A stretch of DNA of 64,000 nucleotides from Shinella zoogloeoides (GTDB lineage: Bacteria; Pseudomonadota; Alphaproteobacteria; Rhizobiales; Rhizobiaceae), in NCBI RefSeq assembly GCF_033705735.1, contig NZ_CP131130.1:1057001-1121000 (forward strand). The letters are read 5' to 3'. Shown here piece by piece: positions 37,727 through 47,296 of this stretch. The notes beneath the pieces were generated by a model, which saw only the letters and a list, made by a program, of their open reading frames with translations, was not told where the DNA came from and did not search any database. The stretch's first letter is position 1. Every line of letters starts with the position of its first letter. The translations under genes and the position numbers were made by a program.

Positions 37727-39566
37727 GACCGGCGAAGTCGAGGAGATCCCGAATTACCCGGCCATCGCCGAGCTCTATGCGCAGTGCGTGGCATCGGGGA
37801 GGCTGCCGACGAACCGCTTTATGGTGGCGGCCGCAAAGCGCTATCTCCGTATGCTCGAGATGGCCGAGAACCCGAAGTGCGAGTTCTACTATTCGCCTGA
37901 GCATCTGGTAGACTTCTGCCGGTTCGGCGAGCGCCTGCGGCATTTCGAGAGCGGCAACTGGGAGATCAACCAGATCGATGCGGACGGGAACCCCGATCCG
38001 AGCATCATTCTCGAGCCCTTTGAGATCTGGATCGAGTCCTGCTGCCAAGGCTTCCGACGCCGTCTCAACGGCACGCGACTGGTGGAGACTGCGCTTGAAC
38101 TGATCCCGCGAAAGAACGCCAAATCGCTCCGTGCGACTCGCGCCGCGCTCTACGAGCTTTGCTGCTCCGGTGGCCTGGCGCCGGAAATTCCGATTGCTGC
38201 CGCCACGGCGAAGCAGGCGGACGACACGCTCTTCGGCGACATCGTAAAGATGGTGAAGAACGACCCGGAACTCGTTGAAGAATTTAAACTTCGGGTCACG
38301 AGCGATGAGATCACGAAGGGCGAGGGAAGGATCTTCAAGCTCTCGTCACAGGGCGAGCGGCTCGACGGCTTAAACCCGAGCCTCGCACTGTTCGAAGAAG
38401 GCCACGCCGGCGCCGCCAGCGTCTATAAGGTCGTGGACTCGGCCTTCGGTGCGCGCCCCAATGCTCAGCGCCGAATGATCACCACGGCCGGCTACCGCCC
38501 TGAAGGGCCGGCGTTCGACCTCATGAAGCAGGCGGAAATGGTCCTCCTCGGCGGAATGGAGGATTACACCTTTTTTGCCGCGGTCTACACGCTCGACGTC
38601 GACGACTACCAGAATAGGGAGACCCGGGCGATTGAATGGGATCGCCTGCTCACCAACCCGGAGCTCATCGCCAAGGCCAACCCGATGTATGGGGTCAGCC
38701 TTGATCCGATCAAGATCAACGCATCCGTCGCGCAGGCCTTTAAACTGCGCCCAGACAAGCGGGGCGAGGTGGCGCGCACCCGGTTCAATATCTGGACCGG
38801 CGCCGGCACGACGCTGATTGAAGCCGCTGCTTGGGCAGCCTGCTACCAGCGCGGACTGTACCTATCGAGCTTCCACGGCAAGAAGTGCTGGATCGGCGTC
38901 GACTTGGCTGAAGTCCTCGACATGTGCGCCATCTCGCTCATGTTCGAACTGCCAAACGACACGCTCGCGGTGTTCGTCCAGTATTATCTGCCAGAGTTGT
39001 CGCCGACGGCCGAACTGCCCGATCTGGTCGATAATCTGTCCCTCTGGGCGGACGAGAACTACCTCTACCTCACGGAAGGTCCTTTGGCCGACCATGACCT
39101 GGTTCGAAGCCACGTCGAGCAGTTCTGTGAGATGTTCGATGTTCAGGTCATCGCCTGCGACCCGCGGCAAGCGCACAACACGGTCCGGCACCTTTGGGAT
39201 GGGAACCTTCCGGTGAAGGTCTACCCCAACAATAAGGATACGATGACGCCGCCGACAGACGACATCATCGGCCGCGTCGCTACTCGCCGCATCTTGCACG
39301 ACGGCAACCCCGTCCTCGCTTGGAACATCCAGAATGTCTACGGCGACCGGACAGGCAATGGCCAGATCCTGCCGCGCAAGGACAAGAAGGACTCGCCGCG
39401 GAAGATCGACGGGTTTGTCGCAACCTGCTTCGCCAATGGCTGCCGGATGAACCCTGATGAGGCGAAGCCTGCTGCCGAAGAGCAAGCGGCAACTGCCGAT
39501 CCATACCAGCATCGCGGCCTGATCGGGTTCGATCAGATCGATCAGACGGTAGGTGACAATGCCTGA
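37599..39566 (+). CDS. Terminase large subunit
   Basis: About 655 residues. ELIPRKNAKSLRATRA (Walker A, about 168-183) and LALFEEGHAG (Walker B, about 259-268) form the packaging ATPase; CWIGVDLAEVLDM, VIACDPRQAHNTVRHL and KKDSPRKIDGFVA carry the nuclease acidic residues. HK97-like. No good ATG exists near the expected N-terminus; TTG 37599 is taken, but it overlaps the small subunit by 128 bases, so the true start is open. Confidence 0.9.
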   Translation: MQKTRQSSRAARRAGSKGQDSVILGLRRSDCAHIEPLILENSETGEVEEIPNYPAIAELYAQCVASGRLPTNRFMVAAAKRYLRMLEMAENPKCEFYYSPEHLVDFCRFGERLRHFESGNWEINQIDADGNPDPSIILEPFEIWIESCCQGFRRRLNGTRLVETALELIPRKNAKSLRATRAALYELCCSGGLAPEIPIAAATAKQADDTLFGDIVKMVKNDPELVEEFKLRVTSDEITKGEGRIFKLSSQGERLDGLNPSLALFEEGHAGAASVYKVVDSAFGARPNAQRRMITTAGYRPEGPAFDLMKQAEMVLLGGMEDYTFFAAVYTLDVDDYQNRETRAIEWDRLLTNPELIAKANPMYGVSLDPIKINASVAQAFKLRPDKRGEVARTRFNIWTGAGTTLIEAAAWAACYQRGLYLSSFHGKKCWIGVDLAEVLDMCAISLMFELPNDTLAVFVQYYLPELSPTAELPDLVDNLSLWADENYLYLTEGPLADHDLVRSHVEQFCEMFDVQVIACDPRQAHNTVRHLWDGNLPVKVYPNNKDTMTPPTDDIIGRVATRRILHDGNPVLAWNIQNVYGDRTGNGQILPRKDKKDSPRKIDGFVATCFANGCRMNPDEAKPAAEEQAATADPYQHRGLIGFDQIDQTVGDNA

Positions 39567-40956
39567 GAACTCGACCGATCTCTCCCTCATTGCGGGCGAG
39601 CACCAGCTTGAGCTCTTCGAGAAGAGCCATGGCGACACGATGACCATGACGCAGTTCTCGGAGTGGGTGGAGAGCAATCTCGCCGGCACGGGTGTCGTGG
39701 GCGCGCTGCAGATCGGCGCGCTGATGCTCTGCTGCGACGTCATCGCGCAGGATCTTTCGAAGGCGACCTTCCGCTATCGCCAGACGCTCCGGAACGGCAC
39801 GTCCAGGATCATCGAACCGCGCCAGAACGAAATGGCGGCGTTCCTCAAGCTTGAGCCCAACCGGCGCCATACCTGGCGCAACTTCATGGAGATGATGGTC
39901 TACTGGTCGTGTCTCACGGATAACGCCTATGCCGGCATCATCCGCGCGAACGACGGTACGGTTCTCGAGTTGATCCCGTTCCAAACGGGGCGAGTGCAGG
40001 AGCGGATCAGCGGGCGCGAGGTCTTCTATGAGGTCACTGCCTCCACGATGCAGGAGCAAGCCCTCCTTGGCAGTGTCTCGCGCACGTTCTCCGAAGAGGA
40101 CATGATCCACGTCCGAACCCGCATGCTCGACGGCATGGATGGCTTCTCGACGCTCGCCGCCGGCCGCGAAACCCTGAAGATCATGAACAATCTTTCGGAC
40201 TACCGAAAGAACCTGTTCGGGGACGAGGGGCAGATGCGGGGCGTCTTCACCCGCGAGAACGAAGAGCCCATTCCTGATCTCATCTTCCAACGGCTGAGGC
40301 AGCAGTTCAAAGAGCTGCTGAACAGGTTCCGCAAGATCAAGGAACCGATTGTTCTTGAAGGTGGAATCAAGTTCGATCAGATCTCTTCCAATCCTCAGGA
40401 GATGGAGCTGGTCAAGGAATTCGAGGCACAGATCAACGAGGTCTGCCGCCTCTTCCGCATGCCGCCGCATAAGATCTTCCTGATGTCTGGCTCGAAGTAC
40501 GAGAACCTCGAGACGCAGGAGAAAATGTACGTCGGCGACACGCTCATTCCACGCGCGGAAGCCTTCGAAGCTCAGTTCGCGAAGTCGTTGCTCAGCCGTG
40601 TCGATCGGCTGTCCTACTTCTTCCAATTCGATCGTGCGGAGATGACTCTCCGGGACACGAAGGCGGAGACCGAACGAACCATCCGGGCGGCCGAGCGGGG
40701 CATCATCCTGGTCGATGAGGCCCGAGCCGTCTTCGGGCTCAATCCTCTGCCAAATGGGGCCGGCCAAGTCCGGCTTCTGCCGGTGAACATGTCACTCATC
40801 GACAGCAAGAACCAGGTGGTGATCGGCGGCGCGTCAACGCCAAAGGATAGTGCATCCGACAACAAGCCGGACGAGGACAAGGCGGACGAAGACGCTGATC
40901 AATCAACCGAAGAAACGCCCCCAGAGAAGGCGGTTGGCCTCCGGGTCGTGAAATAG
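39559..40956 (+). CDS. Portal protein (HK97 family)
   Basis: 465 residues. GALQIGALMLCCDVIAQDLSKATF (about 47-70), NLFGDEGQMRGVFTRENEEP (about 221-240) and FRMPPHKIFLMSG..YENLETQE (about 305-328) are typical of HK97-type portals, which form the twelve-fold DNA entry ring. Acidic low-complexity end. ATG 39559 after AGG; eight-base overlap with terminase. Confidence 0.93.
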   Translation: MPENSTDLSLIAGEHQLELFEKSHGDTMTMTQFSEWVESNLAGTGVVGALQIGALMLCCDVIAQDLSKATFRYRQTLRNGTSRIIEPRQNEMAAFLKLEPNRRHTWRNFMEMMVYWSCLTDNAYAGIIRANDGTVLELIPFQTGRVQERISGREVFYEVTASTMQEQALLGSVSRTFSEEDMIHVRTRMLDGMDGFSTLAAGRETLKIMNNLSDYRKNLFGDEGQMRGVFTRENEEPIPDLIFQRLRQQFKELLNRFRKIKEPIVLEGGIKFDQISSNPQEMELVKEFEAQINEVCRLFRMPPHKIFLMSGSKYENLETQEKMYVGDTLIPRAEAFEAQFAKSLLSRVDRLSYFFQFDRAEMTLRDTKAETERTIRAAERGIILVDEARAVFGLNPLPNGAGQVRLLPVNMSLIDSKNQVVIGGASTPKDSASDNKPDEDKADEDADQSTEETPPEKAVGLRVVK

Positions 40957-40963
40957 GAGGCAC

Positions 40964-42550
40964 ATGATGCTGAAATTCAAAAAGGCATCTGCAGACGAGG
41001 TTCGCGCGAAGCGCAAGGATCACGTCAAGGATCTTTCGAGCGGCACGGCCGTCCTGAAGGGGTTCAAGGCGCCGCCGTCGTGGAACGACGACACGCGCAG
41101 CGCCAAGTTCATCATGTCGTCGGAAAGCGTTGACCGCTATCGCGACATCGTCGTCCAGGGCGGCATCGATACGACGGCGTTCGAGAAGAACCCGCAAGGC
41201 CTCTTGTTCCACAATAGCCGGTCATGGCCAATTGGGCTCTGGTCGGACATCACGAAGGTGCTCACCGGCCGGCCGAAGCGTCTGGAGGGGGTTCTCAATT
41301 TCCTTCCGGAGGGGACCGATGAGGACGCGGACCGCGCCGCGCGGCACGTCAAGGCTGGCTCGATGCGGACGGTCTCCATCGGGTTCATTCCCGACTGGAG
41401 CGACGTCGACTTCATCCTCGATGAGGATGATGATTGGACGGGCGGCTTCAGGTTCAACAAGTGCGAACTGATCGAGTGCAGTCTCGTCCCCGTTCCAGCG
41501 CAGCCAGATGCGATGGTGAAGGACGCCGGCGGCGACTTCCAGCTTGCGCGGGATCTGATCGAGGACATCCTCGACACCTACACCAAGACGCCTGAAGGGC
41601 TGCTTGTCCCGCTCGATGCCTATGGCGCCAAGCATCGTGAGCTTAGCGGCAACCGCTCGTCGATCGTCGTGGAGAAAGCCCTCCTGCCTACGGTCAAGCA
41701 CGTCGAGCGCAGCGCCCTTGCCATCAAGGCGAATACCGACGAGGAGGCGAGGGAATATGTTGGCGCGAAGGTCGCTTTCGATCCCGCGCATCCCGAGAAC
41801 AAGGGTTCGCCGTTCGATGACGTACTCGCGAAGGCAACTGGCGAGGTCATCGGCAGTTGGATCGTCGACGACGGCGAATTCAAAGGCGTCCACGGACTCG
41901 CCGTCGAGTTTCTGACCAACGACTACAGCGGCATGTTCCGCGGCATCAAGGCCGAGCGTTTTGTCCTGGTCAAGGCGGCAGAAAGTGACGAGCCAGACGA
42001 AGAGCATAAGGCGATCGACGAAACCGACGGGCTCTCTGAAGAGGCCGTCGCCGGGCTGATCGAGCGAGGGATGGTCTTCCTCACTGAACGCAAGGTTGGC
42101 GACAAGACTCTCTCTGGCGCGATCATTGCGAAGTCCTTCGAGGAAGCCGAGGAGATCGCCGCGGCCCGCGGTCTGGGCGAAAAGGTCGTCGGGGAGAAAG
42201 TCGCCACGATCGATAAGGCGGTCGAGGTCGAGCAGGAACCCGAGCCGAAAGACAGCGCTTCAACGGAAGTCCAGCAGCTCTCGGTGAAGCTCAACGTCAC
42301 GACCGACATCGCGGAAACGACCAAGCAGATCGAAGCGTTGGAAAGCATCACGGACCGCGTGATCGCGAAGATCGGCAAGATTTTCGGCTTCCACAAGGCG
42401 CCGGCCGCTACGGAAAGGCGAGATCCCGAGCTTACCGTCGAAGGTGACGAGAAGACTCCGCCGACCGAGGCCGAAATCGCTGAACTCAAGGCACGGGCCG
42501 CCGCCACGCGCGCGCGGCTCATCGCCAAAGGAATGATCGCGGCGGAGTAA
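40964..42550 (+). CDS. Prohead protease with long C-terminal extension
   Basis: 528 residues. The first 190 match the HK97 prohead protease: VDRYRDIVVQGGID, LLFHNSRSWPIG (with the catalytic His), GSMRTVSIGFIP (with the catalytic Ser) and CSLVPVPAQPDAM. The rest is an extension with an acidic, coiled-coil end (TEAEIAELKARAAATRARL) that may act as scaffold, as no separate scaffold gene is seen. GGAGG precedes; ATG 40967 is an alternative start. Confidence 0.9.
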   Translation: MMLKFKKASADEVRAKRKDHVKDLSSGTAVLKGFKAPPSWNDDTRSAKFIMSSESVDRYRDIVVQGGIDTTAFEKNPQGLLFHNSRSWPIGLWSDITKVLTGRPKRLEGVLNFLPEGTDEDADRAARHVKAGSMRTVSIGFIPDWSDVDFILDEDDDWTGGFRFNKCELIECSLVPVPAQPDAMVKDAGGDFQLARDLIEDILDTYTKTPEGLLVPLDAYGAKHRELSGNRSSIVVEKALLPTVKHVERSALAIKANTDEEAREYVGAKVAFDPAHPENKGSPFDDVLAKATGEVIGSWIVDDGEFKGVHGLAVEFLTNDYSGMFRGIKAERFVLVKAAESDEPDEEHKAIDETDGLSEEAVAGLIERGMVFLTERKVGDKTLSGAIIAKSFEEAEEIAAARGLGEKVVGEKVATIDKAVEVEQEPEPKDSASTEVQQLSVKLNVTTDIAETTKQIEALESITDRVIAKIGKIFGFHKAPAATERRDPELTVEGDEKTPPTEAEIAELKARAAATRARLIAKGMIAAE

Positions 42551-42596
42551 CCGTCACGACACGCAACTCCCTACCGGGCACCCCGAAGGGACACAA

Positions 42597-42619
42597 GCTG
42601 CCGAAAGGCGGCTTTTTTT
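42597..42619 (+). terminator. Rho-independent terminator before the capsid gene
   Basis: GCTGCC-GAAA-GGCGGC followed by seven T. Strong by appearance, yet it stands inside the virion block, 23 bases before the capsid start, so it may set the ratio of capsid to upstream proteins. Confidence 0.85.
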
Positions 42620-42641
42620 ATGCCAACAGGAGAAACAATCC

Positions 42642-43952
42642 ATGAACATGGCACAGCTTCGCGCCCGGCTGAAAGAGCTGAACGGCGAACTCAGCGTCCT
42701 CATACAGAAGGACGCTCCCACCGCCGAAGACATGGCGGCGATCGAGCAGAAGCTCGCGGAAATCGAGGGTGTCGAGAAGGACATCAACACGCTCGAGCGC
42801 GCGACCGCCGCACAGGCACGCGCCAGCCAGCCGGCAAATGCACCGGCAGGCACCGAGGAGCGCACGGTCCCAGCGCAGGTGAAAAAGAACCTCTCCGCCG
42901 CCGAGAAGGTTGGCACGCTGGTCTTCTCCATGGCCAAGGCGCACAAGATGTACGGTAAGGGTACCGAACACGTCTTCAAGACCATGGAAGACGCCGGTTA
43001 TGCGGCCGTCGCTGAAGAGTTCACGACCGCCCGCGCCCTGAACTCGTCCGCTGCCGCCTCGGGCGGCGTTCTGGTGCCGGAGGACATGTCGAGCGAGATC
43101 ATCGATCTCCTGCGTCCCCGCACCACGTTCCTCCGCGGCAATCCGCGCAACGTCAGCCTGGTGTCCGGCTCCTACAAGCTGCCGGCGGCTGCCGCTGGCG
43201 CCACCGCGCAGTGGCGCGGTGAAGGTGACGCCATCCAGGCGAGCCAGCCGAGCTTCAAGGACATCAACCTTGTGGCCAAGTTCCTCGACTCGCTCGTGCC
43301 GCTGACGAACCAGCTGATCCGCTGGTCGCTCGCCGATGTTCGTTCGTGGGTCGAACGTGACATGTCGCTGGCCATGGGTGTTGCGCTCGACGGCGCCGCA
43401 TACTTCGGTCCGGGTACTGTCCACTCACCGCTCGGTATCACCCGCATTCCGGGCGTTCACCGTGTCGGTGCTCTTGGCGGCACTGCACCCTCGATCGCGG
43501 AAATCGAAGGCACCGCACGCGGCCTTGAACTCTCCATGGAGAACAAGGACCTGATCATGAACAGCACTGCCTGGGTCATGGCTCCGCGCACCCTGCGCTT
43601 CCTGTCCGACCTTCGCGGTAACAACGATCAGCTCCTGTATCCGACCCTCCAGGGCGAGAATCCGGTCTGGCGCGGTCGTCCGGTCTTCAAGACCACGCAG
43701 GTCAAGATCAACGGCGGGGCCTCCACCGACGAGAGTGAACTGCTCCTCGTCAACTTCGACGACATCTACTTCGGCGAGGGCGCCGGCATCAGCTTCGCCG
43801 TTTCGACCGAAGCCACCTACGTCAAGAACGGCAAGACGATCTCGGCGTTCCAGAACGATCTGACGCTCATCAAGGCGTCGATGGAGGCCGACGTCGACGT
43901 CGCCTACACGGAAGCCGTTGCGGTGGCCGAAAAGGTTCGTTGGGGCGCGTAA
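42642..43952 (+). CDS. Major capsid protein (HK97 fold)
   Basis: 436 residues: N-terminal coiled-coil delta domain (about 1-60, LRARLKELNGELSVLIQKD) probably removed by the protease, then the HK97 fold (ASGGVLVPEDMSSEIIDLLRPRT, about 143-165; GEGDAIQASQPSFKDINL; FGPGTVHSPLGI). Codon choice is strongly biased to C-ending codons, as for highly made proteins. GGAG nine bases before ATG. Confidence 0.95.
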   Translation: MNMAQLRARLKELNGELSVLIQKDAPTAEDMAAIEQKLAEIEGVEKDINTLERATAAQARASQPANAPAGTEERTVPAQVKKNLSAAEKVGTLVFSMAKAHKMYGKGTEHVFKTMEDAGYAAVAEEFTTARALNSSAAASGGVLVPEDMSSEIIDLLRPRTTFLRGNPRNVSLVSGSYKLPAAAAGATAQWRGEGDAIQASQPSFKDINLVAKFLDSLVPLTNQLIRWSLADVRSWVERDMSLAMGVALDGAAYFGPGTVHSPLGITRIPGVHRVGALGGTAPSIAEIEGTARGLELSMENKDLIMNSTAWVMAPRTLRFLSDLRGNNDQLLYPTLQGENPVWRGRPVFKTTQVKINGGASTDESELLLVNFDDIYFGEGAGISFAVSTEATYVKNGKTISAFQNDLTLIKASMEADVDVAYTEAVAVAEKVRWGA

Positions 43953-43986
43953 GCGCCCCTCTGACCCTCCAAGCAAGGAGCAGGTG

Positions 43987-44421
43987 ATGAAAGTCGTAAA
44001 AGCGACCGGACTCGTTCCGGTCCATACCGCCACCGACAAGCGGGTGTTCGGGGTCTATCCCGCGCAGGCTGCCAAGGGCATTCAGGACGGCACCCTGATC
44101 GCCGTCGAGATCCCCGATGACATCGAGACCTTCGAAGTCGCTCTTGCACCGGCCCCGGCCTCTGCCCCGGCCGAGACTCCGGAAGACGCCGAGGAGGTCA
44201 AGATCCCGGATGACTGGGAAGCGCTCCATTGGGCAACGCAGGTCGTCATCGCAAAGGGGATCCTCAAGGCAGAATTGCCGGACCTCTCCGACAAGAAGCC
44301 TGCCGACGTTGCGCGCGACATCATTCGAGATGAACTCGCTCGTCGCGCCTCTGGCGCCAAGTCTCCGGACGGCTCCGGCGACACCACCCAAACGACCGGC
44401 AACGCCGGCGAGAACGCATAA
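43987..44421 (+). CDS. Hypothetical head protein
   Basis: 144 residues: a small N-terminal domain (VKATGLVPVHTATDKRVFGVY), a Pro/Ala linker (ALAPAPASAPAETPED) and a helical C-terminal part. Position after capsid suggests a head-associated role. GGAG eight bases upstream of ATG. Confidence 0.7.
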   Translation: MKVVKATGLVPVHTATDKRVFGVYPAQAAKGIQDGTLIAVEIPDDIETFEVALAPAPASAPAETPEDAEEVKIPDDWEALHWATQVVIAKGILKAELPDLSDKKPADVARDIIRDELARRASGAKSPDGSGDTTQTTGNAGENA

Positions 44422-44432
44422 GGAGATCCTCA

Positions 44433-44912
44433 GTGCGCGATAAATTTCTTCTCGGCGGCTCCTATAGCCGTTCCGACCGGCAGTTGGGCAGCGTGACTGC
44501 CGAAACCGAACAGAACGGCGAGTGGGTCGGGCGCCTCGGCGACAAGGGTATTGCCCTTTCTGCCAAGCTCATCGTCAGCTACTCGGCGGTGCTGTCCGCT
44601 GGCGAGACTCTCACGCTCGCCGGCAATTTCCAGGATGCTCTTGATGCCGCCGGCACGGGTGCTGCGGACTTTGGTGAAGCAGTGCCTGCCACTGTGGTCG
44701 CCACCGGTGACTCGGGCGGCTCGACGGAGGAGGGCACCGCCGAGATTGACGTTGACCTGTCCGGCGCCCGGGAATTCGTCCGCTCCCAGGTTACCGTCGC
44801 AACGTCCGGAGCCGGCACGCTGGCCTATAGCGCGGTCATCGTCTTCTACGGCGATCATCGCCAGCCGAATACCAAGGCCATCGCCGCGGTCGGCACGGCG
44901 GACAGCATCTGA
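44433..44912 (+). CDS. Probable head decoration or structural protein
   Basis: 159 residues, all-beta with repeated Gly/Thr/Ala (LTLAGNFQDALDAAGTGAAD). Highly biased codon use like the capsid gene, hinting at abundant expression. GTG start after AGGAG. Decoration protein is inference from order and composition. Confidence 0.65.
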   Translation: MRDKFLLGGSYSRSDRQLGSVTAETEQNGEWVGRLGDKGIALSAKLIVSYSAVLSAGETLTLAGNFQDALDAAGTGAADFGEAVPATVVATGDSGGSTEEGTAEIDVDLSGAREFVRSQVTVATSGAGTLAYSAVIVFYGDHRQPNTKAIAAVGTADSI

Positions 44913-44930
44913 GCCGTGCGCTCGGCAGGG

Positions 44931-44952
44931 AAGGGCGGTTCAGTCCGCCCTT
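44931..44952. repeat. Hairpin between structural genes
   Basis: AAGGGCGG-TTCAGT-CCGCCCTT, eight perfect pairs, no T-run of note. Weak terminator or mRNA end-protecting stem. Confidence 0.5.
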
Positions 44953-44971
44953 CAAATTCCCGGAGGTGGCA

Positions 44972-45085
44972 ATGGCTACTGACAAGGCTGAGAGTGGGCC
45001 GAAGCCTGCTCCGCAGGGTAAGGATACCCCGCGCGTGACGCGTGACATGGTCGTCGGCCGGCGCGGCTCTTACAGCACCCGGTGA
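44972..45085 (+). CDS. Very small structural-region protein
   Basis: 37 residues (start ATDKAESGPKPAPQGKD, end RRGSYSTR), ATG 44972 after CGGAGG, stop four bases before the next gene. Lys/Pro-rich. Small size but strong site and tight spacing. Confidence 0.55.
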   Translation: MATDKAESGPKPAPQGKDTPRVTRDMVVGRRGSYSTR

Positions 45086-45088
45086 CCC

Positions 45089-45715
45089 ATGCTCGATATC
45101 GAGATCATTGAAGGGCCAAGTGATACTGGCCTCAGTGTCGTCACCCTGGATGAATTCGCGCGTCATCTCCGCCTTTCGGCGAGACTGCGGACGAATCCCG
45201 ACTGGATCCTGAACATGACGGACGCCTTGAATGAGGCGGTCGACAAGCTCCACGGCCTATCCGGAGAGCTCAATCGGATGGTGCTCCCCTGCAAGGTGAG
45301 GCGCTATCTGCGTTCTTTCCCTTCGACGGGCCGGCCAATTCTGCTTCCATACCCAGATGTGATCTCGGTCGAGGCGATCACCATCGAAGACGGTGGGAGC
45401 CCGGCCAACGATCTGCCTGCGGCCGCCTATACGGTGGAGAAGGGCAAACTGATCCCAGAAATCCACGCGATAGGCTCTTGGCCGAGTGTGGTGGCAGGTC
45501 CGCGCGCGGTTTCCGTCACCTATCGCGCCGGCTATCGGGAGTACCCCTTTCGCCTGAAGCGACTGGTCAAGACGTTGGCGGCGCATGCGCTGGAGAACCC
45601 AGAGGCTACGATCAACGAGCCTCGGCAGATGGCGGTCAACCGCAAAGTCGATTTCGGTGTTTCTGACGACCGAGCGGCTCTCCGAATCCCAGTCAGTTAC
45701 GATGACTGGATGTAG
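45089..45715 (+). CDS. Head-tail connector (HK97 gp6-like)
   Basis: 208 residues. An N-terminal FARHLRLSARLRTNP helix and later YTVEKGKLIPEI, ISVEAITIEDG and VTYRAGY are the pattern of gp6/gp15-type adaptor proteins that sit under the portal. Order (after capsid, before stopper) agrees. Confidence 0.8.
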   Translation: MLDIEIIEGPSDTGLSVVTLDEFARHLRLSARLRTNPDWILNMTDALNEAVDKLHGLSGELNRMVLPCKVRRYLRSFPSTGRPILLPYPDVISVEAITIEDGGSPANDLPAAAYTVEKGKLIPEIHAIGSWPSVVAGPRAVSVTYRAGYREYPFRLKRLVKTLAAHALENPEATINEPRQMAVNRKVDFGVSDDRAALRIPVSYDDWM

Positions 45716-45747
45716 CGAAGTTGCCGGGCGCCGGCGAGGAATGATGC

Positions 45748-46371
45748 ATGCGCATTGGCAGCCAACGTTGTCTCTTCACCGTGATGCGTCGCGTGCAGGT
45801 CGGCGTCACCCGAAGCAACGAGCCGAATTTTGTCTGGCAGGATTGGCGGCCAGACGTTTTCGGCGAAGTTGCGGTCAAGCGCGGCAAGGAGCAGTTCGAT
45901 CCGGTCGGCAAGAAGCGGTACGCTGAGGATGTTTGGCAGTTCCGAACCAGGTACGACGAGGTGGCCGGCATCGATGCAACGATGAAGGTCAGTCACGAAG
46001 GCAACGTCTACGACATCAAGGCCATCCTGCCCGACGGCCAGCGGCATATTGACTGCCTCATTGAAGCCACCCTGCAGGATGGAACCCTCGGCGGAAAGCC
46101 CGTCACAATAGCGATCACCGGCGCTATCGAACCGGGCATTGTTGGGCAGGCTTATCCCGGCTTGAAGATCAGCGTGGCTGGCGGCATGGCGCCATACTCC
46201 TTCATCGTCGAGAGTGGGGCCATTCCGCCTGGTCTTGAGCTCGGTACCAACGGCGAGCTCGCCGGCACGCCGACGCAGGCCGGAACCTATTCCATTTCGT
46301 TGGATGTGGTTGACGCCAACGGCGCGCACGAATCCTTCCCGACTTTCGAACTGGTGATTGGGGATCCCTGA
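45748..46371 (+). CDS. Head closure (stopper) protein fused to an Ig-like domain
   Basis: 207 residues. The first 110 (MRRVQVGVTRSNEPNFVWQDW, EDVWQFRTRYDE) match the SPP1 gp16-type stopper that closes the connector. The last 95 (GIVGQAYPGLKISVAGGMAP, IPPGLELGTNGELAGTPTQA) match the He_PIG Ig-like family found in surface proteins. A stopper carrying an Ig domain is unusual; it may decorate the neck. Confidence 0.82.
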   Translation: MRIGSQRCLFTVMRRVQVGVTRSNEPNFVWQDWRPDVFGEVAVKRGKEQFDPVGKKRYAEDVWQFRTRYDEVAGIDATMKVSHEGNVYDIKAILPDGQRHIDCLIEATLQDGTLGGKPVTIAITGAIEPGIVGQAYPGLKISVAGGMAPYSFIVESGAIPPGLELGTNGELAGTPTQAGTYSISLDVVDANGAHESFPTFELVIGDP

Positions 46372-46772
46372 TGTCGTCGATCATCATCGTGAACCGGCTG
46401 CTGTCACGTCATCCAGGAGTGTCGGGCTTGGTGCAGAACAGAATCTACCCGATCCAGGCTCCGCAGATGGTCGATGGCCCGTACATCGTCACGAACGAGA
46501 CCTCCATCAAGGACCATCCGACGACGGAAGGCGCGGGCGGCTACTACAAGGATCGTGTGACGATCGAGACGATCGCTCCGAGCGGTGATCTGGCGCTCGA
46601 AATTGCTCAACAGGCGATGGTTTGTTTGGACGCGGTCCTTGATCTGAAGGTTGATCGGTACAGGGACGTCACCTGTCTTTTTGCCGGCGTGGGCATGACC
46701 GACTCGAATGATCGCAACAATGAAGCGCGGCGCATCCTTCGACAATATTTCGTGTGGTGGAGGCTTCCCTGA
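46371..46772 (+). CDS. Tail completion protein, DUF3168-like
   Basis: 133 residues. RIYPIQAPQMVDGPYIV and RVTIETIAPSGDLALEIAQQ fit the DUF3168/tail terminator family that caps the tail tube. TGATG overlap with the stopper gene. Confidence 0.75.
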   Translation: MSSIIIVNRLLSRHPGVSGLVQNRIYPIQAPQMVDGPYIVTNETSIKDHPTTEGAGGYYKDRVTIETIAPSGDLALEIAQQAMVCLDAVLDLKVDRYRDVTCLFAGVGMTDSNDRNNEARRILRQYFVWWRLP

Positions 46773-47296
46773 TGGCGCCGTTCCGAAAATCCGGAGTCAC
46801 GGGTGACAAGGAGCTTGTGGCCAATCTACGCGAACTCGCGAAGGGCTTCACGCCGGCTGAGATTGACGCCGCAGCGACCCAGTCGCTTCGGCCTATGCTG
46901 GCAAAGACGAAGAACAGGCTGAAGAAGGCTCGAAACTTCGTCGGGAAGTATCCCGGGTTCCCGCAGCCGAAGGTACCACGTTCTGGTGGCCACGTTGACG
47001 AAGGCATCGTGGTGCGCAAGCAGAGGGTCCAGCGGAAGAACAAGCGCTCGTATCGTCTCGGGGCGACGCGGCGCTCGCGGTATCTTCTCCATCTCGTGGA
47101 ATTCGGCACAGCTCCTCACTTCCAGCCCAACTTTCGCGGCGGGTGGCAACACCCGGGCGCGCGGGCACATCCCTCGCTCATTCCCTCGTTCGATGAGGAA
47201 GCGAGCAAGGTTCCTGGCACATTCGGGAGGCTTATATGGAGCACGATGGCCAAGAAAATCTCCAGGATGAAGAAGGCGCCGCGACGCCGGCGCTAA
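46772..47296 (+). CDS. HK97 gp10-like tail protein
   Basis: 174 residues. KELVANLRELAKGF near the start and YLLHLVEFGTAPHFQPN with HPGARAHPSLIPSFDEEA are the gp10 pattern (minor head-tail joining/tail protein). One-base overlap with the preceding stop. Confidence 0.82.
   Translation: MAPFRKSGVTGDKELVANLRELAKGFTPAEIDAAATQSLRPMLAKTKNRLKKARNFVGKYPGFPQPKVPRSGGHVDEGIVVRKQRVQRKNKRSYRLGATRRSRYLLHLVEFGTAPHFQPNFRGGWQHPGARAHPSLIPSFDEEASKVPGTFGRLIWSTMAKKISRMKKAPRRRR

Noticed and set aside
39280..40767. 495-residue minus-strand open frame opposite the portal gene
   Set aside because: Shadow frame; the portal family is unmistakable on the plus strand.
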